Below, piece after piece: positions 9,301-18,125 of a stretch of 64,000 bases of DNA. The DNA is taken from assembly GCA_900552265.1 (NCBI GenBank), contig URZE01000003.1:62001-126000 (forward strand). The letters are read 5' to 3'. The translations under genes and the position numbers were made by a program. The DNA comes from an uncultured Oscillospiraceae bacterium (GTDB taxonomy: Bacteria > Bacillota > Clostridia > Oscillospirales > Acutalibacteraceae). How positions within the stretch are numbered: position 1 is the stretch's first letter; each line of letters opens with the position of its first letter. The notes under the pieces were generated by a model. That model did not search any database and was not told the DNA's origin. It saw only the letters and a program-made list of their open reading frames with translations.

Positions 9301-10658
9301 AAGACAACGTATTTAAAGCAGGAACTATCGGCACCATAGCCACAAAAACAGGTATAGGATTTACAAAAAAATATGCCGAAGAAAGAGGTTTTTCACTCGG
9401 AAAAGCCGAAACTATCCGTTTGGCTGAAGGATGCACAGGAGTTAAGCGTACCACCGGTCAACATCCCGGAGGAATGGTTGTTGTACCTCAAGGAAAAGAA
9501 ATATATGATTTTTGTCCTGTTCAACACCCTGCAAACGACCAAAACTCCGATAATATCACAACTCATTTTGATTTCCATGCAATACATGACACCATATGTA
9601 AACTCGACGAGCTTGGACACGACGTTCCGTCAATTTATAAATATTTGGAAGACTATACCGGTATTAAAGTTACCGACGTTTCAATGAGCGATCCCAAAGT
9701 TATGTCACTTTTTACGTCTACCAAAGCTCTCGGAGTAACTCCTCAAGATATTGATTCTCGTACAGGAACATTTTCTATGCCCGAAGTAGGTACATCTTTC
9801 GTTCGTCAAATGTTAATTGAATGTAAACCCAAAACTTTCGCAGATTTACTCCAAGTATCAGGTCTTTCCCACGGTACCGACGTTTGGCACGGAAATGCTC
9901 ATGAGTTGATACAAAAAGGAATTTGCACAATCTCAGAAGTCATCGGAACACGTGATAACATTATGGTATATCTGATGCACAAAGGAATGGAACCAAAAAC
10001 CGCATTTAAAATTATGGAAATTGTTAGAAAAGGTAAAGCTACCAAACTTCTAACTCCTGAACATTTAGACGAAATGCGTTCTCACGGAGTCCCGGAATGG
10101 TATATAAAATCGTGCATGAAAATCAAATACATGTTCCCAAAAGCTCACGCTGCCGCATATATGATTTCGACTTTGAGACTCGGATGGTACAAAGTTTATT
10201 ATCCGACTGAATACTATGCTGCATATTTCACCGTACGAGGAGAAGATTTTGACGGTCTTACAGTAATGAAAGGCAGAGACGCTGTAAGAAAAAAAATGTC
10301 AGAAATAGCACTTAAAGGGAAAACCGCAAGTGCAAAAGAAAACGCTGCATATGCTACTTTTCAAATAATAAACGAAATGCTTGCACGTGGAATCGAAGTA
10401 CTTCCGGTTGATTTATACAAATCTGATTCTTACAAATACATCGTTGAAAACGGTAAAATAAGGCTACCCTTTGCCTCTCTTTCCGGAGTAGGAGTGTCTG
10501 CAGCTCAAAGCCTTCAGGATGCAGCCAAAGATGGAGAGTACCTTTCTATTGATGATGTTCAAATACGCTCAAAAGTTACTAAAGCTGTAATTGAAACCCT
10601 TGAAGAGGCCGGAATTTTAAAAAATCTTCCTCAAAGTAATCAAATGTCATTTTTTTAA
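6351..10658 (+). CDS. polC: DNA polymerase III PolC, Gram-positive replicative polymerase
   Basis: PolC is the main replicative polymerase of low-G+C Gram-positives and contains its own proofreading exonuclease. The 1435-residue chain has, in order: a variable N-terminal region to about 220; an OB fold (about 225-325); an N-terminal PHP piece with VELHLHTNMSAMDG (about 330); a DnaQ-type exonuclease (about 420-590) with DLETTGLN, HNANFDVSF and HHRACDDARAL; the rest of PHP; a zinc site with CPKC and CPKCGEDL; the palm motif PDIDLNFSGEYQ with catalytic aspartates; and the C-terminal fingers and HhH region. TTG 6351 is the start, with AAGGAG (6335-6340) 10 bases upstream. Residues 160-190 are a Glu/Pro/Thr-rich linker. 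It ends the operon. Confidence 0.97.
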   Translation: MKKFKDIFKINSAKKSISDSFIDSLDIDKKSRSITINLISNKTVSQEDISSCEALLLDCDLELSNVKINVMQSCEKSNGNTESVITETIKELSKNSRSVSKILMNSSFNISENLVEINLIHGGKNFLIQKNIDKEISKSISQKLNHSIQVKFTETETKEFSEPQPEITEKITVSSNTTEPEEKVEETPIPEIEVRTKDTLYPRPVISSAKLLYGNLIKKEPISIREIDAQMSNAVVWGKIFFTDSHETRDGTKIIFSFYITDYTGSLILKIIENKKQSSYLEKLKKGTHILVYGDLSEDTYEKETVMRPKSINIIQTTKISDNAPKKRVELHLHTNMSAMDGINPASELINRANEWGHTAIAITDHGVAQAYPEAMNTANSINKNGGNMKIIYGVEAYFVNDMLPIVTGDTERNFDEEYICFDLETTGLNANSDKIIEIGAVRVKNRQIVEEFGTFADPGMSLEEKTTELTGITDKMLEGAPSQKEALQKFIDFCGDSPVLIAHNANFDVSFVKATAKRENIKFEFTYADTVPMSRALIMSIKNHKLDTVAKYLKIPSFNHHRACDDARALAYIFIELLNMSEKTKNISSLQKINTSLSGNDPKKTVSHHMTILVKNQTGLKNLYRLISMAHLDYFYKKPRIPKSMLQKYREGLIIGSACEAGELFRAVTGGRPWADLLEIAKIYDYLEIQPIGNNSFMLREGIAKTIIQLQDFNRTIIKIGETLNIPVVATGDVHFLDPQDSEYRKILMAGQGYSDADNQAPLYFHTTAEMLEEFAYLGKEKAYEVVVENTNKIADSVDSLSPIPPGIFPPFIPGAEKELVEITWERAKKIYGDPLPEIVQKRLEKELGSITKHGFSVLYMVAQKLVADSEKHGYLVGSRGSVGSSFVATMSGISEVNPLVPHYLCPKCQYSEFITDGSYGSGFDLPHKKCPKCGEDLKQDGHDIPFETFLGFDGDKTPDIDLNFSGEYQNDAHRYTETLFGKDNVFKAGTIGTIATKTGIGFTKKYAEERGFSLGKAETIRLAEGCTGVKRTTGQHPGGMVVVPQGKEIYDFCPVQHPANDQNSDNITTHFDFHAIHDTICKLDELGHDVPSIYKYLEDYTGIKVTDVSMSDPKVMSLFTSTKALGVTPQDIDSRTGTFSMPEVGTSFVRQMLIECKPKTFADLLQVSGLSHGTDVWHGNAHELIQKGICTISEVIGTRDNIMVYLMHKGMEPKTAFKIMEIVRKGKATKLLTPEHLDEMRSHGVPEWYIKSCMKIKYMFPKAHAAAYMISTLRLGWYKVYYPTEYYAAYFTVRGEDFDGLTVMKGRDAVRKKMSEIALKGKTASAKENAAYATFQIINEMLARGIEVLPVDLYKSDSYKYIVENGKIRLPFASLSGVGVSAAQSLQDAAKDGEYLSIDDVQIRSKVTKAVIETLEEAGILKNLPQSNQMSFF

Positions 10659-11027
10659 AAATATATTGAAACTTAATTATTTTTATAATACATTAATATT
10701 AAAATATTTAGTAAAAGTATGAAAAACTAAAGGCAGTTTAGTTAAACATCTTTTAAGAATAACATTTAAGTTGAAACTACAGTTTAATAATATATGTCTT
10801 GGTATCAGATATTTTTTTAAAATTATCCTGTTTTAATGCAATTTTATCATTAACATATGTGATGAGTGTCAAAACTCACATATGCCAGATTTAATTAATT
10901 TAATCATAGAGTATTTTAAACTACATTTATATTTGATAAAAAAAGTATAAACTCTATACTTTAGCAACAAGTACATCCGTCCCAATAATTTCAATGGGAC
11001 GGAATCTTTATATTCACGTATAAGTGA
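10659..11027. other. Non-coding gap between convergent polC and gpmI
   Basis: This 369-base AT-rich gap holds no convincing reading frame on either strand. It contains two inverted repeats: an imperfect one at 10854-10884 (CATATGTGA and TCACATATG arms, 13-base loop) and a strong 9-bp hairpin at 10976-11003. The first has no T-run on either side. Between them the sequence is featureless A/T. Confidence 0.6.
10976..11003 (-). terminator. Hairpin downstream of gpmI, probable terminator
   Basis: TCCGTCCCA and TGGGACGGA form a perfect 9-bp stem with a 10-base loop, 25 bases beyond the gpmI stop. The run of T expected on the minus-strand side is poor, so it could instead be a processing or stability hairpin, or serve both convergent genes. 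Confidence 0.55.
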
Positions 11028-12515
11028 TTATCTTTCTATGAGACTGTGACCTGTCATCTCTTCAGGTTTTTTTAAATTTAAAATTTCTAAAACAGTTGGC
11101 GAAATATCGCATAATGAACCAAATCTTTTTAAATTACACGAATAATTGTCTATAGCAAAAATTACAGGATTCGATGTGTGAGCCGTAAAAACCGAACCAA
11201 AATCATCCAGCATTTTTTCTGCATTTCCATGATCTGCAGTAACTATTGTGACTCCTCCGTAATTTTTATTTTCATTAAGTAACAATCCCACGCACCTGTC
11301 AACTTCTTCAACAGCTTTTACAGTTGCTTCAAAATTTCCTGTATGTCCTACCATATCAGGATTTGCAAAATTTAAAACAATTACGTCATAAATTTTTTTT
11401 CTTATATTTTCAATTGCACATTCTGTAATTTCCCAAGCGCTCATTTCCGGTTTTATATCGTAGGTACTAACATTCGAAGAATTAATTATTATTCTGTCCT
11501 CATTCTTGTAAGGCTTTTCTTTTCCTCCGTTAAAAAAGAATGTAACATGTGCATATTTTTCAGTTTCGGCTATTCGTAATTGTTTTAAACCTTTTGAAGA
11601 TATGTATTCACCCAATGTATTTTTTATTTCACGAGGTTTAAATGCAATTGAAACATTTTTAAACGTTTCATCATATTGTGTGAAACAGCAGTATCGGGAC
11701 TTAAAATCAATTTTATCAATAAATTTTCGGATTATTTGCCGTGCTCTGTCTGGTCTAAAATTCAAACATATCACAGCGTCACCATTTTTAAATCCCTTAT
11801 ATCCCTCTCTAACGCAAGGAACTATGAACTCATCTGTAATATTATCTTTATAAGAGAATTCTATGGCTTTTTCCGGCAAATCAAATTTTTCTCCTACAGC
11901 ATCAAATATGGCATCAAAAGCTTTCTGAGTTCTGTCTAAGTGATTATCTCTATCCATAGCATAAAATCTTCCCGAAATCGTTTCTATTTTTCCTACTTCT
12001 ATTTTATTTGCAAATTTTTCAAGATCTTTAATATATTTCGTACTGGATAAAGGTAAAGTATCTCTTCCGTCAGTCCACGCATGAATGCGAGTTTCTTTGA
12101 TTCCACATTTATGAGCCAATTTCAAAACAGCGTAAAAATGATTTATATGACTGTGAATCCCTCCATCGGAAACAAGCCCCATTATATGCAAATGAGATCC
12201 CTTCGATTTTACATGTTCCATAATGCTCAATAATTCTCTATTTTCAAAAAAACTTCCGTCATCTATACTTTTATTAATATAAGTTAAGTCTTGGTATACA
12301 ATTCTTCCGGCACCAATATTTGTATGCCCTACTTCAGAATTTCCCATTTGACCTTCGGGAAGCCCAACGCTTAACCCTGAAGCTTGTAAAATAGATACCG
12401 GATCATTATTTAACATATTATCTATATTGGGTGTATTCGCCATATAAACAGCATTGGATTTTACTTTTTCACCTATTCCGAAACCATCTAAAATCAAAAG
12501 AAGTATATTCTTCAT
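11028..12515 (-). CDS. gpmI: 2,3-bisphosphoglycerate-independent phosphoglycerate mutase
   Basis: Cofactor-independent PGM interconverts 3- and 2-phosphoglycerate in glycolysis using a phosphoserine intermediate and Mn2+. The N-terminus MKNILLLILDGFGIG supplies the first metal Asp. The catalytic Ser is in GQMGNSEVGHTNIGAGR near residue 60. TADHGNAEKM near residue 430 supplies C-terminal metal ligands. Length is 495 residues, slightly short of the usual 510. A Shine-Dalgarno (AGGAG) precedes the ATG. It lies 45 bases after tpiA on the same strand, giving a two-gene glycolytic operon; pgk and fba are elsewhere in the window. Confidence 0.96.
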   Translation of the reverse strand: MKNILLLILDGFGIGEKVKSNAVYMANTPNIDNMLNNDPVSILQASGLSVGLPEGQMGNSEVGHTNIGAGRIVYQDLTYINKSIDDGSFFENRELLSIMEHVKSKGSHLHIMGLVSDGGIHSHINHFYAVLKLAHKCGIKETRIHAWTDGRDTLPLSSTKYIKDLEKFANKIEVGKIETISGRFYAMDRDNHLDRTQKAFDAIFDAVGEKFDLPEKAIEFSYKDNITDEFIVPCVREGYKGFKNGDAVICLNFRPDRARQIIRKFIDKIDFKSRYCCFTQYDETFKNVSIAFKPREIKNTLGEYISSKGLKQLRIAETEKYAHVTFFFNGGKEKPYKNEDRIIINSSNVSTYDIKPEMSAWEITECAIENIRKKIYDVIVLNFANPDMVGHTGNFEATVKAVEEVDRCVGLLLNENKNYGGVTIVTADHGNAEKMLDDFGSVFTAHTSNPVIFAIDNYSCNLKRFGSLCDISPTVLEILNLKKPEEMTGHSLIER

Positions 12516-12560
12516 ATAAAAAATTTCTCCTGTTATCTTGTATCCGTTTGTTTAAAATAA

Positions 12561-13325
12561 TTAATTTGATAAACTTTCGGATATATTTATTATTTTTAAA
12601 AACTCGTCTGATTTAAGTGAAGCTCCTCCTATTAATCCACCGTCAATTTCAGAAAATTTAAGAAATTCTTCAGCATTGGAAGCATTCATAGAACCTCCAT
12701 ATAAAACCGGACAAGTATGATTGGTTTTAAATTCAGAAGAAATAAAATTCTTAATTTCTAAATTCATTTTTACAGCGTCAGATTCCGTTACCGCCTTTCC
12801 GGTACCTATAGCCCAGATAGGTTCATAAGCTACAATTATATCATTAATTTTTTCTGAATCTATACCGTAAAGTGCTTCACGTAGTTGATTTTTTACCGTA
12901 TAAAACTCCATATTACAGCTTCTTTGTTCACGATTCTCTCCTACACACAAAATTACTTTCAATCCACTATGCAAAGCTGATTTAATTTTTTTATTTATAA
13001 TTTCACCTGTTTCTCCAAAATATTCACGTCTTTCACTATGACCTATAATGACATATTCCGCCCCTACATCAACAAGCATTTCAGAAGAAATTTCACCCGT
13101 AAAAGCTCCGAATTTTTCAAAATGGCAGTTTTGAGCTCCTATTTTTATTCCACTTTGAAAACAAAGTTCTTTTATTGAAGATATTGATAAAAAAGAAGGA
13201 CAAATTATTACTTCAGTAGATTTAAAATTTTTTAGCTTTTTTGATAATTCTTTCATAAACAACGTAGATTCAGAAGGAGTTTTATTCATCTTCCAATTGG
13301 CAATTATATACTTTTTTTCATTCAT
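12561..13325 (-). CDS. tpiA: Triosephosphate isomerase
   Basis: TIM interconverts dihydroxyacetone phosphate and glyceraldehyde 3-phosphate. The 254-residue chain carries the substrate lysine in IANWKMNKTPSES, the catalytic His in VIIGHSERREYFGE, the catalytic Glu and loop 6 in VAYEPIWAIGTGKA, and the phosphate-binding LYGGSMNASNAEEF and GGLIGGASLKSDEF segments. AGGTGAAATTTTT before the ATG provides the Shine-Dalgarno. It is the first gene of the tpiA-gpmI pair; a TATAAT-like -10 is visible within the 60 bases upstream. Confidence 0.97.
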   Translation of the reverse strand: MNEKKYIIANWKMNKTPSESTLFMKELSKKLKNFKSTEVIICPSFLSISSIKELCFQSGIKIGAQNCHFEKFGAFTGEISSEMLVDVGAEYVIIGHSERREYFGETGEIINKKIKSALHSGLKVILCVGENREQRSCNMEFYTVKNQLREALYGIDSEKINDIIVAYEPIWAIGTGKAVTESDAVKMNLEIKNFISSEFKTNHTCPVLYGGSMNASNAEEFLKFSEIDGGLIGGASLKSDEFLKIINISESLSN

Positions 13326-13593
13326 AAAAATTTCACCTTTTCAATAAATTATGTATTTTATTATAAAATAAAACCTTAAAATAATAAATATATACTAATC
13401 AATATATGATTTTTAATTATGATTATTTAATTTATTTTTAAACAAAAAAATTGTACCATATAAGGTACATTAAAACTCATATCACAAAAATAAACATTAT
13501 ATGAAAAATTTCACAATTTTCTTCCTTATATTTGAAAATATAACAATAAAAATAATTTTGAAACTCTCACTGACAAATCTCACTAAAACAAAA

Positions 13594-13669
13594 TGGAGCT
13601 ACCGGGCGGACTCGAACCGCCGACCTGCTGATTACGAATCAGCTGCTCTACCAACTGAGCCACGGTAGC
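13594..13669 (-). tRNA. tRNA-Thr(CGT)
   Basis: Read on the minus strand, a 76-base cloverleaf begins GCTACCGTGGCTCAG and ends CGGTAGCTCCA, with the CCA encoded. The acceptor stem GCTACCG pairs with CGGTAGC. The anticodon stem CTGAT/ATCAG encloses the loop TCGTA, giving anticodon CGT for the ACG Thr codon. The T arm is GGCGGTTCGAGTCCGCC. It stands alone between tpiA and a secreted-protein gene. Confidence 0.95.
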
Positions 13670-13793
13670 ACTCACGCGGTGTTATTATACACTATGCTAA
13701 AATGCTAGTCAATAATATCAAAAATAAAAGCAACACATCCATACCCACAAATGAACATGTTGCTTAAAATATATTAAAATTAACTAAATATCA

Positions 13794-14774
13794 TTACATA
13801 ATAGGACAACCACAACACTGATTGGCAAATACACGAGCATAATAGTCCGCAGAACTACTCGGATAACCACGTGATATCACACTATAATCATCTTCACTAT
13901 TAGAGTATTCCAATATTTTCACACCTCCAGAAGGGAATGTTATATTCTGTCCACGTTGCGACGAACCAAACGGACTATACCCATAAGTAACCCAAACCTT
14001 ACTTTCCGACAAATCAACACTCTCTACATCATACGTAGGACAACCGCGCCCACAAAATCTATCCCCACTAAAGGCATCTCGGCCAATTTTATAAACATTC
14101 CCCCTGACTATTACCTTCTTTATATTTTTAAATAACTTACCACCAGTTTCTTTTTCCAAAACTTCTATAGCTTCCTGCCTAGCTTCCCAACGAGCATTTA
14201 CATCATCAAGATTAGTTCTAGCACGGCGATAATCTTCTCTGTACTCTCCCTCGCTTTTAGGATTTCTTTCCAATGCTTGATCAACTAACATACCATCTTC
14301 CACAGCGGTTACCTTTTCAAGCATTTCAGAATTACCAGGAGCAAGCGCATTCACACAAAAACCATACACAGTGCCGTATTTGGTTCCTTCTCTACCTGTA
14401 ACAATAAAAGTTTCCGAACTTTCATCATATTCATACACAATATTGTCGAACACCACCACATTAGCATGATAGTGATTGCAAATATTATACACAAAACTCT
14501 GAACGTAACTGCATTCTTGTAATACTTTCGGATGACCAGTAGACATAAGACCTATCCTGTATTCCGAAGTTTTCTCACCAAACTCCACAACAATTTTTCC
14601 TTCATCGGTTCTCTTAACAGTATATTCAATAGGAACCATTTCGGAACTTTCACCCTTATCCTTCTTCCAATCACTAATAACAGTATCCTGTGCACAAACT
14701 ATCGATTGCGGTAAAAAGACACATTCAAGTGACAGTACGGCTGCCAATGACAACATTTTAACTCCAATTTTCAT
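13794..14774 (-). CDS. Secreted protein with a BspA-like leucine-rich segment, function unknown
   Basis: A 326-residue exported protein. The start at 14774 gives the signal peptide MKIGVKMLSLAAVLSLECVF..., with likely cleavage after IVCA and before QDT; AGAAAGGA lies 11 bases upstream, whereas the longer frame lacks a Shine-Dalgarno. The middle (about 195-235) is charged and helical. Residues about 245-310 contain NVYKIGRDAFSG and VKILEYS, which resemble the BspA/Treponema leucine-rich repeat (IGxxAF). The C-terminus has a Cys cluster, FANQCCGCPIM, and more cysteines occur earlier (CGRGCP). By eye its base composition is clearly richer in G+C than the neighbours, suggesting acquisition. A surface or host-facing role is only a guess. 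Confidence 0.7.
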   Translation of the reverse strand: MKIGVKMLSLAAVLSLECVFLPQSIVCAQDTVISDWKKDKGESSEMVPIEYTVKRTDEGKIVVEFGEKTSEYRIGLMSTGHPKVLQECSYVQSFVYNICNHYHANVVVFDNIVYEYDESSETFIVTGREGTKYGTVYGFCVNALAPGNSEMLEKVTAVEDGMLVDQALERNPKSEGEYREDYRRARTNLDDVNARWEARQEAIEVLEKETGGKLFKNIKKVIVRGNVYKIGRDAFSGDRFCGRGCPTYDVESVDLSESKVWVTYGYSPFGSSQRGQNITFPSGGVKILEYSNSEDDYSVISRGYPSSSADYYARVFANQCCGCPIM

Positions 14775-15030
14775 AAACAAAACAATCCTTTCTTTTAATT
14801 TATTTATAATTATATTATAATATTTATTGTAACAAATTGGAATACAAAACAAATTTTAGTATTTATGTATTTTTTTGTAAATTTAAAATAAAAATAATAC
14901 AGTAACACAAAAGTATACCATTTACATAATAATATAATCTTTTATTTTATTCATTACACACTAATATTTTTTATAACAGAATAAAGTTAACCGGTACAAA
15001 ATTAATAAATTCCGTCATCGTCATATTTTT

Positions 15031-15059
15031 TTGACATTCACTGTATTATGATATATGTT
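15031..15059 (+). promoter_or_regulatory. Probable fba promoter
   Basis: A perfect TTGACA (15031-15036) lies 17 bases before TATGTT (15054-15059), 38 bases upstream of the fba start. The -10 is imperfect; TATATG two bases earlier is an alternative. Confidence 0.55.
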
Positions 15060-15097
15060 TTTAAATATAAATATAAATTTATGTGGGAGTTGTATCT

Positions 15098-16033
15098 ATG
15101 AGTTTGGTAAACACTAAAAACATGCTAAGCAAGGCTTATAAAGAGGGATATGCCGTAGGAGCTTTTAATGTAAACAATATGGAAATAATTCAGGGAATTA
15201 TGAATGCCGTAAACGAACTTTCTTCACCGGTTATTCTCCAGGCTTCTGCGGGAGCCAGGAAATACGCAGGAGCCACATATATGAAAAAACTTGTGGAAGC
15301 AGCCGAACATGAAAGTAACGTTCCGATAGCTTTACATCTGGACCATGGAGATTCTTTTGAAATATGCAAAAACTGTATCGACAGCGGTTTCACATCTGTT
15401 ATGATAGACGGTTCTTCACTGAGCTATGATGAAAATATTGAAATTACAGCAAAAGTAAGCGAATATGCTCACAAATACGGCGTTACGGTTGAAGGAGAAC
15501 TTGGAAGTTTATCCGGCATAGAAGATAACATAAATGTAATCGAAAACAAATCTTTTTACACAAATCCTGACCAAGTTGAAGATTTTGTACGAAAAACAAA
15601 TGTCGATTCTCTTGCCGTCGCTATAGGAACAAGCCACGGAGCATACAAATTCAAACCCGGTCAAAAAGCCGAACTTAGGTTCGACATTTTAAAGGAAATA
15701 GAAAAAAAATTACCTGAATTTCCTATCGTATTACACGGAGCGTCAAGCGTAATTCCCGAATTCGTGGAAGAAATAAATAAATTCGGAGGAAACTTAGGAA
15801 AAGCCATGGGTATACCTGAATCAATGTTGAAAGAAGCTGCAAAAATGGCAGTTTGCAAAATAAACGTAGATTCTGACTTAAGACTTGCAATGACTGCTAA
15901 AATAAGAAAAAGTCTTTTTGAAAATCCTGAAAATTTTGATCCGAGAAAATATCTCTCTCCGGCGAGAGAAGCCATTGAATTAATAGTAAAACACAAAATA
16001 ATAAACGTACTGGGTTGTGCCGGAAAAGCATAA
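15098..16033 (+). CDS. fba: Class II fructose-bisphosphate aldolase
   Basis: Zinc-dependent aldolase that splits fructose 1,6-bisphosphate into DHAP and glyceraldehyde 3-phosphate. The catalytic/zinc motif IALHLDHGDSFE is near residue 80. VEGELGSLSGIED, the GTSHGAYKF zinc ligand segment, VLHGASSVI and INVDSDLRLAMT follow in the family order. The 311-residue length fits. The start is ATG 15098, with GGGAG (15085-15089) 8 bases upstream; the in-frame GTG at 15083 overlaps that site. It is monocistronic, with its own promoter and a tRNA downstream on the opposite strand. Confidence 0.96.
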   Translation: MSLVNTKNMLSKAYKEGYAVGAFNVNNMEIIQGIMNAVNELSSPVILQASAGARKYAGATYMKKLVEAAEHESNVPIALHLDHGDSFEICKNCIDSGFTSVMIDGSSLSYDENIEITAKVSEYAHKYGVTVEGELGSLSGIEDNINVIENKSFYTNPDQVEDFVRKTNVDSLAVAIGTSHGAYKFKPGQKAELRFDILKEIEKKLPEFPIVLHGASSVIPEFVEEINKFGGNLGKAMGIPESMLKEAAKMAVCKINVDSDLRLAMTAKIRKSLFENPENFDPRKYLSPAREAIELIVKHKIINVLGCAGKA

Positions 16034-16128
16034 AAATAAGTATTTAGGCGATTTTTGATATAAAATCTTAATTAGAAATAAAAAACTATCCGTCGAATCT
16101 TTTTAAGAAACGACGGACTTTCTGATTT

Positions 16129-16204
<76 letters not shown>

Positions 16205-16389
16205 AACTGATGTTTGCATTATATCATGTTTTGGTTTGATTATCAAGAAAATTTTTAATTAAATTTATATTATTCACGTTATAAATATTTTTTAGTACAA
16301 TTCCAAATATTTATAAAATATATCTTGATTTTTTTGCTATCATTTCATAAAATATTTATATAAAAATAAGATAATCAGGAGATGATAGT

Positions 16390-16659
16390 GTGAATTCAGA
16401 AAGATATAACGGCAGAAAATTTGAAAGATATGCTCTAACTGATGCAGAACTAAGAAATGTTTTCGGAGGTATGGAAATTAAAAACGAATCCACTTATAAA
16501 CTTACTCTTGAAGAAGCATTCAGATTGAAAAATTCAGGCTATGAACTCGCTCAAACAAGTACCGGGGACTATGTAATCAAAAATAAAGACGGTACATCTC
16601 CGGATTCATCGGAAATAAAAAATATATTGGAAAAATTTTATAATAAAACTTCATCTTAA
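16390..16659 (+). CDS. Short double-glycine leader peptide, RiPP or bacteriocin precursor candidate
   Basis: An 89-residue protein starting at GTG 16390, with AGGAGATGATA as Shine-Dalgarno. Residues 16-28 read LTDAELRNVFGGM, matching the double-glycine leader rule (hydrophobic positions at -4, -7 and -12, GG at -2/-1), so cleavage by a peptidase-containing ABC exporter would release about 62 residues. The mature part is hydrophilic, without Cys, and contains LTLEEAFRLKNSGYELAQTS followed by a TGDYVIKNKDG segment. There are no modification or export genes nearby. Two other double-glycine genes lie in the window, at 21666-22223 and 35237-35491. The function of the mature peptide is unknown. Confidence 0.7.
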   Translation: MNSERYNGRKFERYALTDAELRNVFGGMEIKNESTYKLTLEEAFRLKNSGYELAQTSTGDYVIKNKDGTSPDSSEIKNILEKFYNKTSS

Positions 16660-16687
16660 ATTTTTAAAATGTTTAAAAAAATAGTGA

Positions 16688-16740
16688 ATCACCTTTTTAA
16701 TCATTCGTCATAAAAACGATTTTTTAAGAAGGTGATATTT
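16688..16740 (+). terminator. Possible terminator after the double-glycine gene
   Basis: ATCACCTT (16688-16695) and AAGGTGAT (16729-16736) form an 8-bp stem that can be lengthened by the flanking A/T. It is followed by ATTTTAATG. The loop is long (33 bases) and itself has an ACGATTTTTT stretch, so this is only moderately convincing. It lies between convergent genes. Confidence 0.45.
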
Positions 16741-16770
16741 TAATGTCTTTTAATATGAAAGCTAAAAACT

Positions 16771-18057
16771 TTATTTTTTTGAAGATTCAATAAATTCTTT
16801 CGCTTCCTTCATTATCGAAAAAGAGCCATACACAATTATTCCATCGTAATCCTTACCTGTCTTAAACGTATTTTTTAAAGCTTCCGAAACACTTTTAAAA
16901 CTCTTTGCATTACTGTTGTAAAATTTAACGATTTCGGTAATTTTTTCAAGCGACAAAGCTCTGTCATTATTCGGCTCAACGGTACAAACCATACTAAAAA
17001 GTGGTGCTGTTTGCTTTATTACACTCCTATAATCTTTATCCTTAAACATACCTACTATTGCCAAAAGTTTTTTACCTTTTAAGTTAACCTTTATAAAATC
17101 ACTTAAAGATTTCGCTCCGTCAGGATTATGCGCTCCATCCAAAATTATAAGAGGTTCAGTTTCCACTTTCTCCAATCGGCACGGCATATATGCTTTCAGT
17201 ACTCCATTTAATAAAGCTTCTTTATCTATAGAAAACCTTTTTTTTATGCATTCCAAAGCAGTTAATGCCGTACAAATATTTTTTAACTGATGAGTTCCCA
17301 AAAGATGAGTTTTTAATTTAAAATTTTTCCACTCAAATGAAGTCCCATCATCAATTGAAAAAATAGGATTTTTTATATCTGACAAATCTGCAACTATAAC
17401 AGGACTGCTTAAATCTCGGGCTTTTTTTAATATTTCTTGATGTGCTTCAAACGGCATCTCAGGGCCCAATACTACAGGACAATATTTTTTAATAATTCCT
17501 GCTTTTTCTCTTGCTATTTCAGACAATGAGTTACCTAAAACAGCAGTATGGTCAGTTGAAATTGACGTAATTACGGAACATATTGAATTTTCTATTATAT
17601 TTGTGGCATCAAGTCTACCTCCAAGCCCGGTTTCAAGAACTACCACATCACATTTTTCATCATAAAAATACTTAAACGCCATTGCAGTTGTAAATTCAAA
17701 TTCTGTTATGGGATCTTTTTTAAATATTTCTTCTTCGGCAAAAGGTTCTAAAAATTCCGTCAATTCACAAATTTTATCTTCAGATATTGACTCGGAACAA
17801 ATCTTTATTCTCTCTGAAAAATCAATCACGGATGGAGAAGTATAAATTCCAACTTTGTATCCCGCTTCAGACAATATTGATGATATAACAGCACATGTAG
17901 AACCCTTTCCATTTGTACCGGCAACATGTATATATTTTAATTTGTTTTGTGGATTACCAATCATATCCATAAATACTTTAAATCGTTCAAGTCCGAGTTT
18001 TGACCCAAATCTGAGTCTGTTTTCTATTTTTTTCAAAGCTTCTCTGTATCTTAGCAA
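16771..18057 (-). CDS. folC: Bifunctional folylpolyglutamate / dihydrofolate synthase
   Basis: FolC adds glutamate to dihydropteroate and folates, using ATP. The Mur-ligase-like P-loop reads YIHVAGTNGKGSTCAVIS near residue 45. The metal-binding FEFTTAMAF, LETGLGGRLDATN and ITSISTDHTAVLGN motifs follow, as does the C-terminal ILDGAHNPDGAKSL. Length is 428 residues, as expected. A GTG at 18066 is in frame but overlaps the Shine-Dalgarno AGGTGA; the TTG at 18057, 5 bases after it, is the better start. A 5-formyl-THF cyclo-ligase gene (fthC) and thyX elsewhere in the window also belong to folate and dTMP metabolism. Confidence 0.95.
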   Translation of the reverse strand: MLRYREALKKIENRLRFGSKLGLERFKVFMDMIGNPQNKLKYIHVAGTNGKGSTCAVISSILSEAGYKVGIYTSPSVIDFSERIKICSESISEDKICELTEFLEPFAEEEIFKKDPITEFEFTTAMAFKYFYDEKCDVVVLETGLGGRLDATNIIENSICSVITSISTDHTAVLGNSLSEIAREKAGIIKKYCPVVLGPEMPFEAHQEILKKARDLSSPVIVADLSDIKNPIFSIDDGTSFEWKNFKLKTHLLGTHQLKNICTALTALECIKKRFSIDKEALLNGVLKAYMPCRLEKVETEPLIILDGAHNPDGAKSLSDFIKVNLKGKKLLAIVGMFKDKDYRSVIKQTAPLFSMVCTVEPNNDRALSLEKITEIVKFYNSNAKSFKSVSEALKNTFKTGKDYDGIIVYGSFSIMKEAKEFIESSKK

Positions 18058-18125
18058 AATATTCACCTATCATAATCTTTAGTATTTATATTTTATTTTT
18101 TAGATTTAACTCGGTATTATATACT

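Noticed and set aside
9373..9687. 104-codon plus-strand frame inside polC
   Set aside because: It lies in another frame fully within polC's conserved polymerase region, has no ribosome site and shows no protein-like pattern. It is a shadow.
10854..10884. Inverted repeat in the polC-gpmI gap as a terminator
   Set aside because: It has no T-run on either side and the arms are A/T-rich with a long loop. It may be chance; the 10976-11003 hairpin is better.
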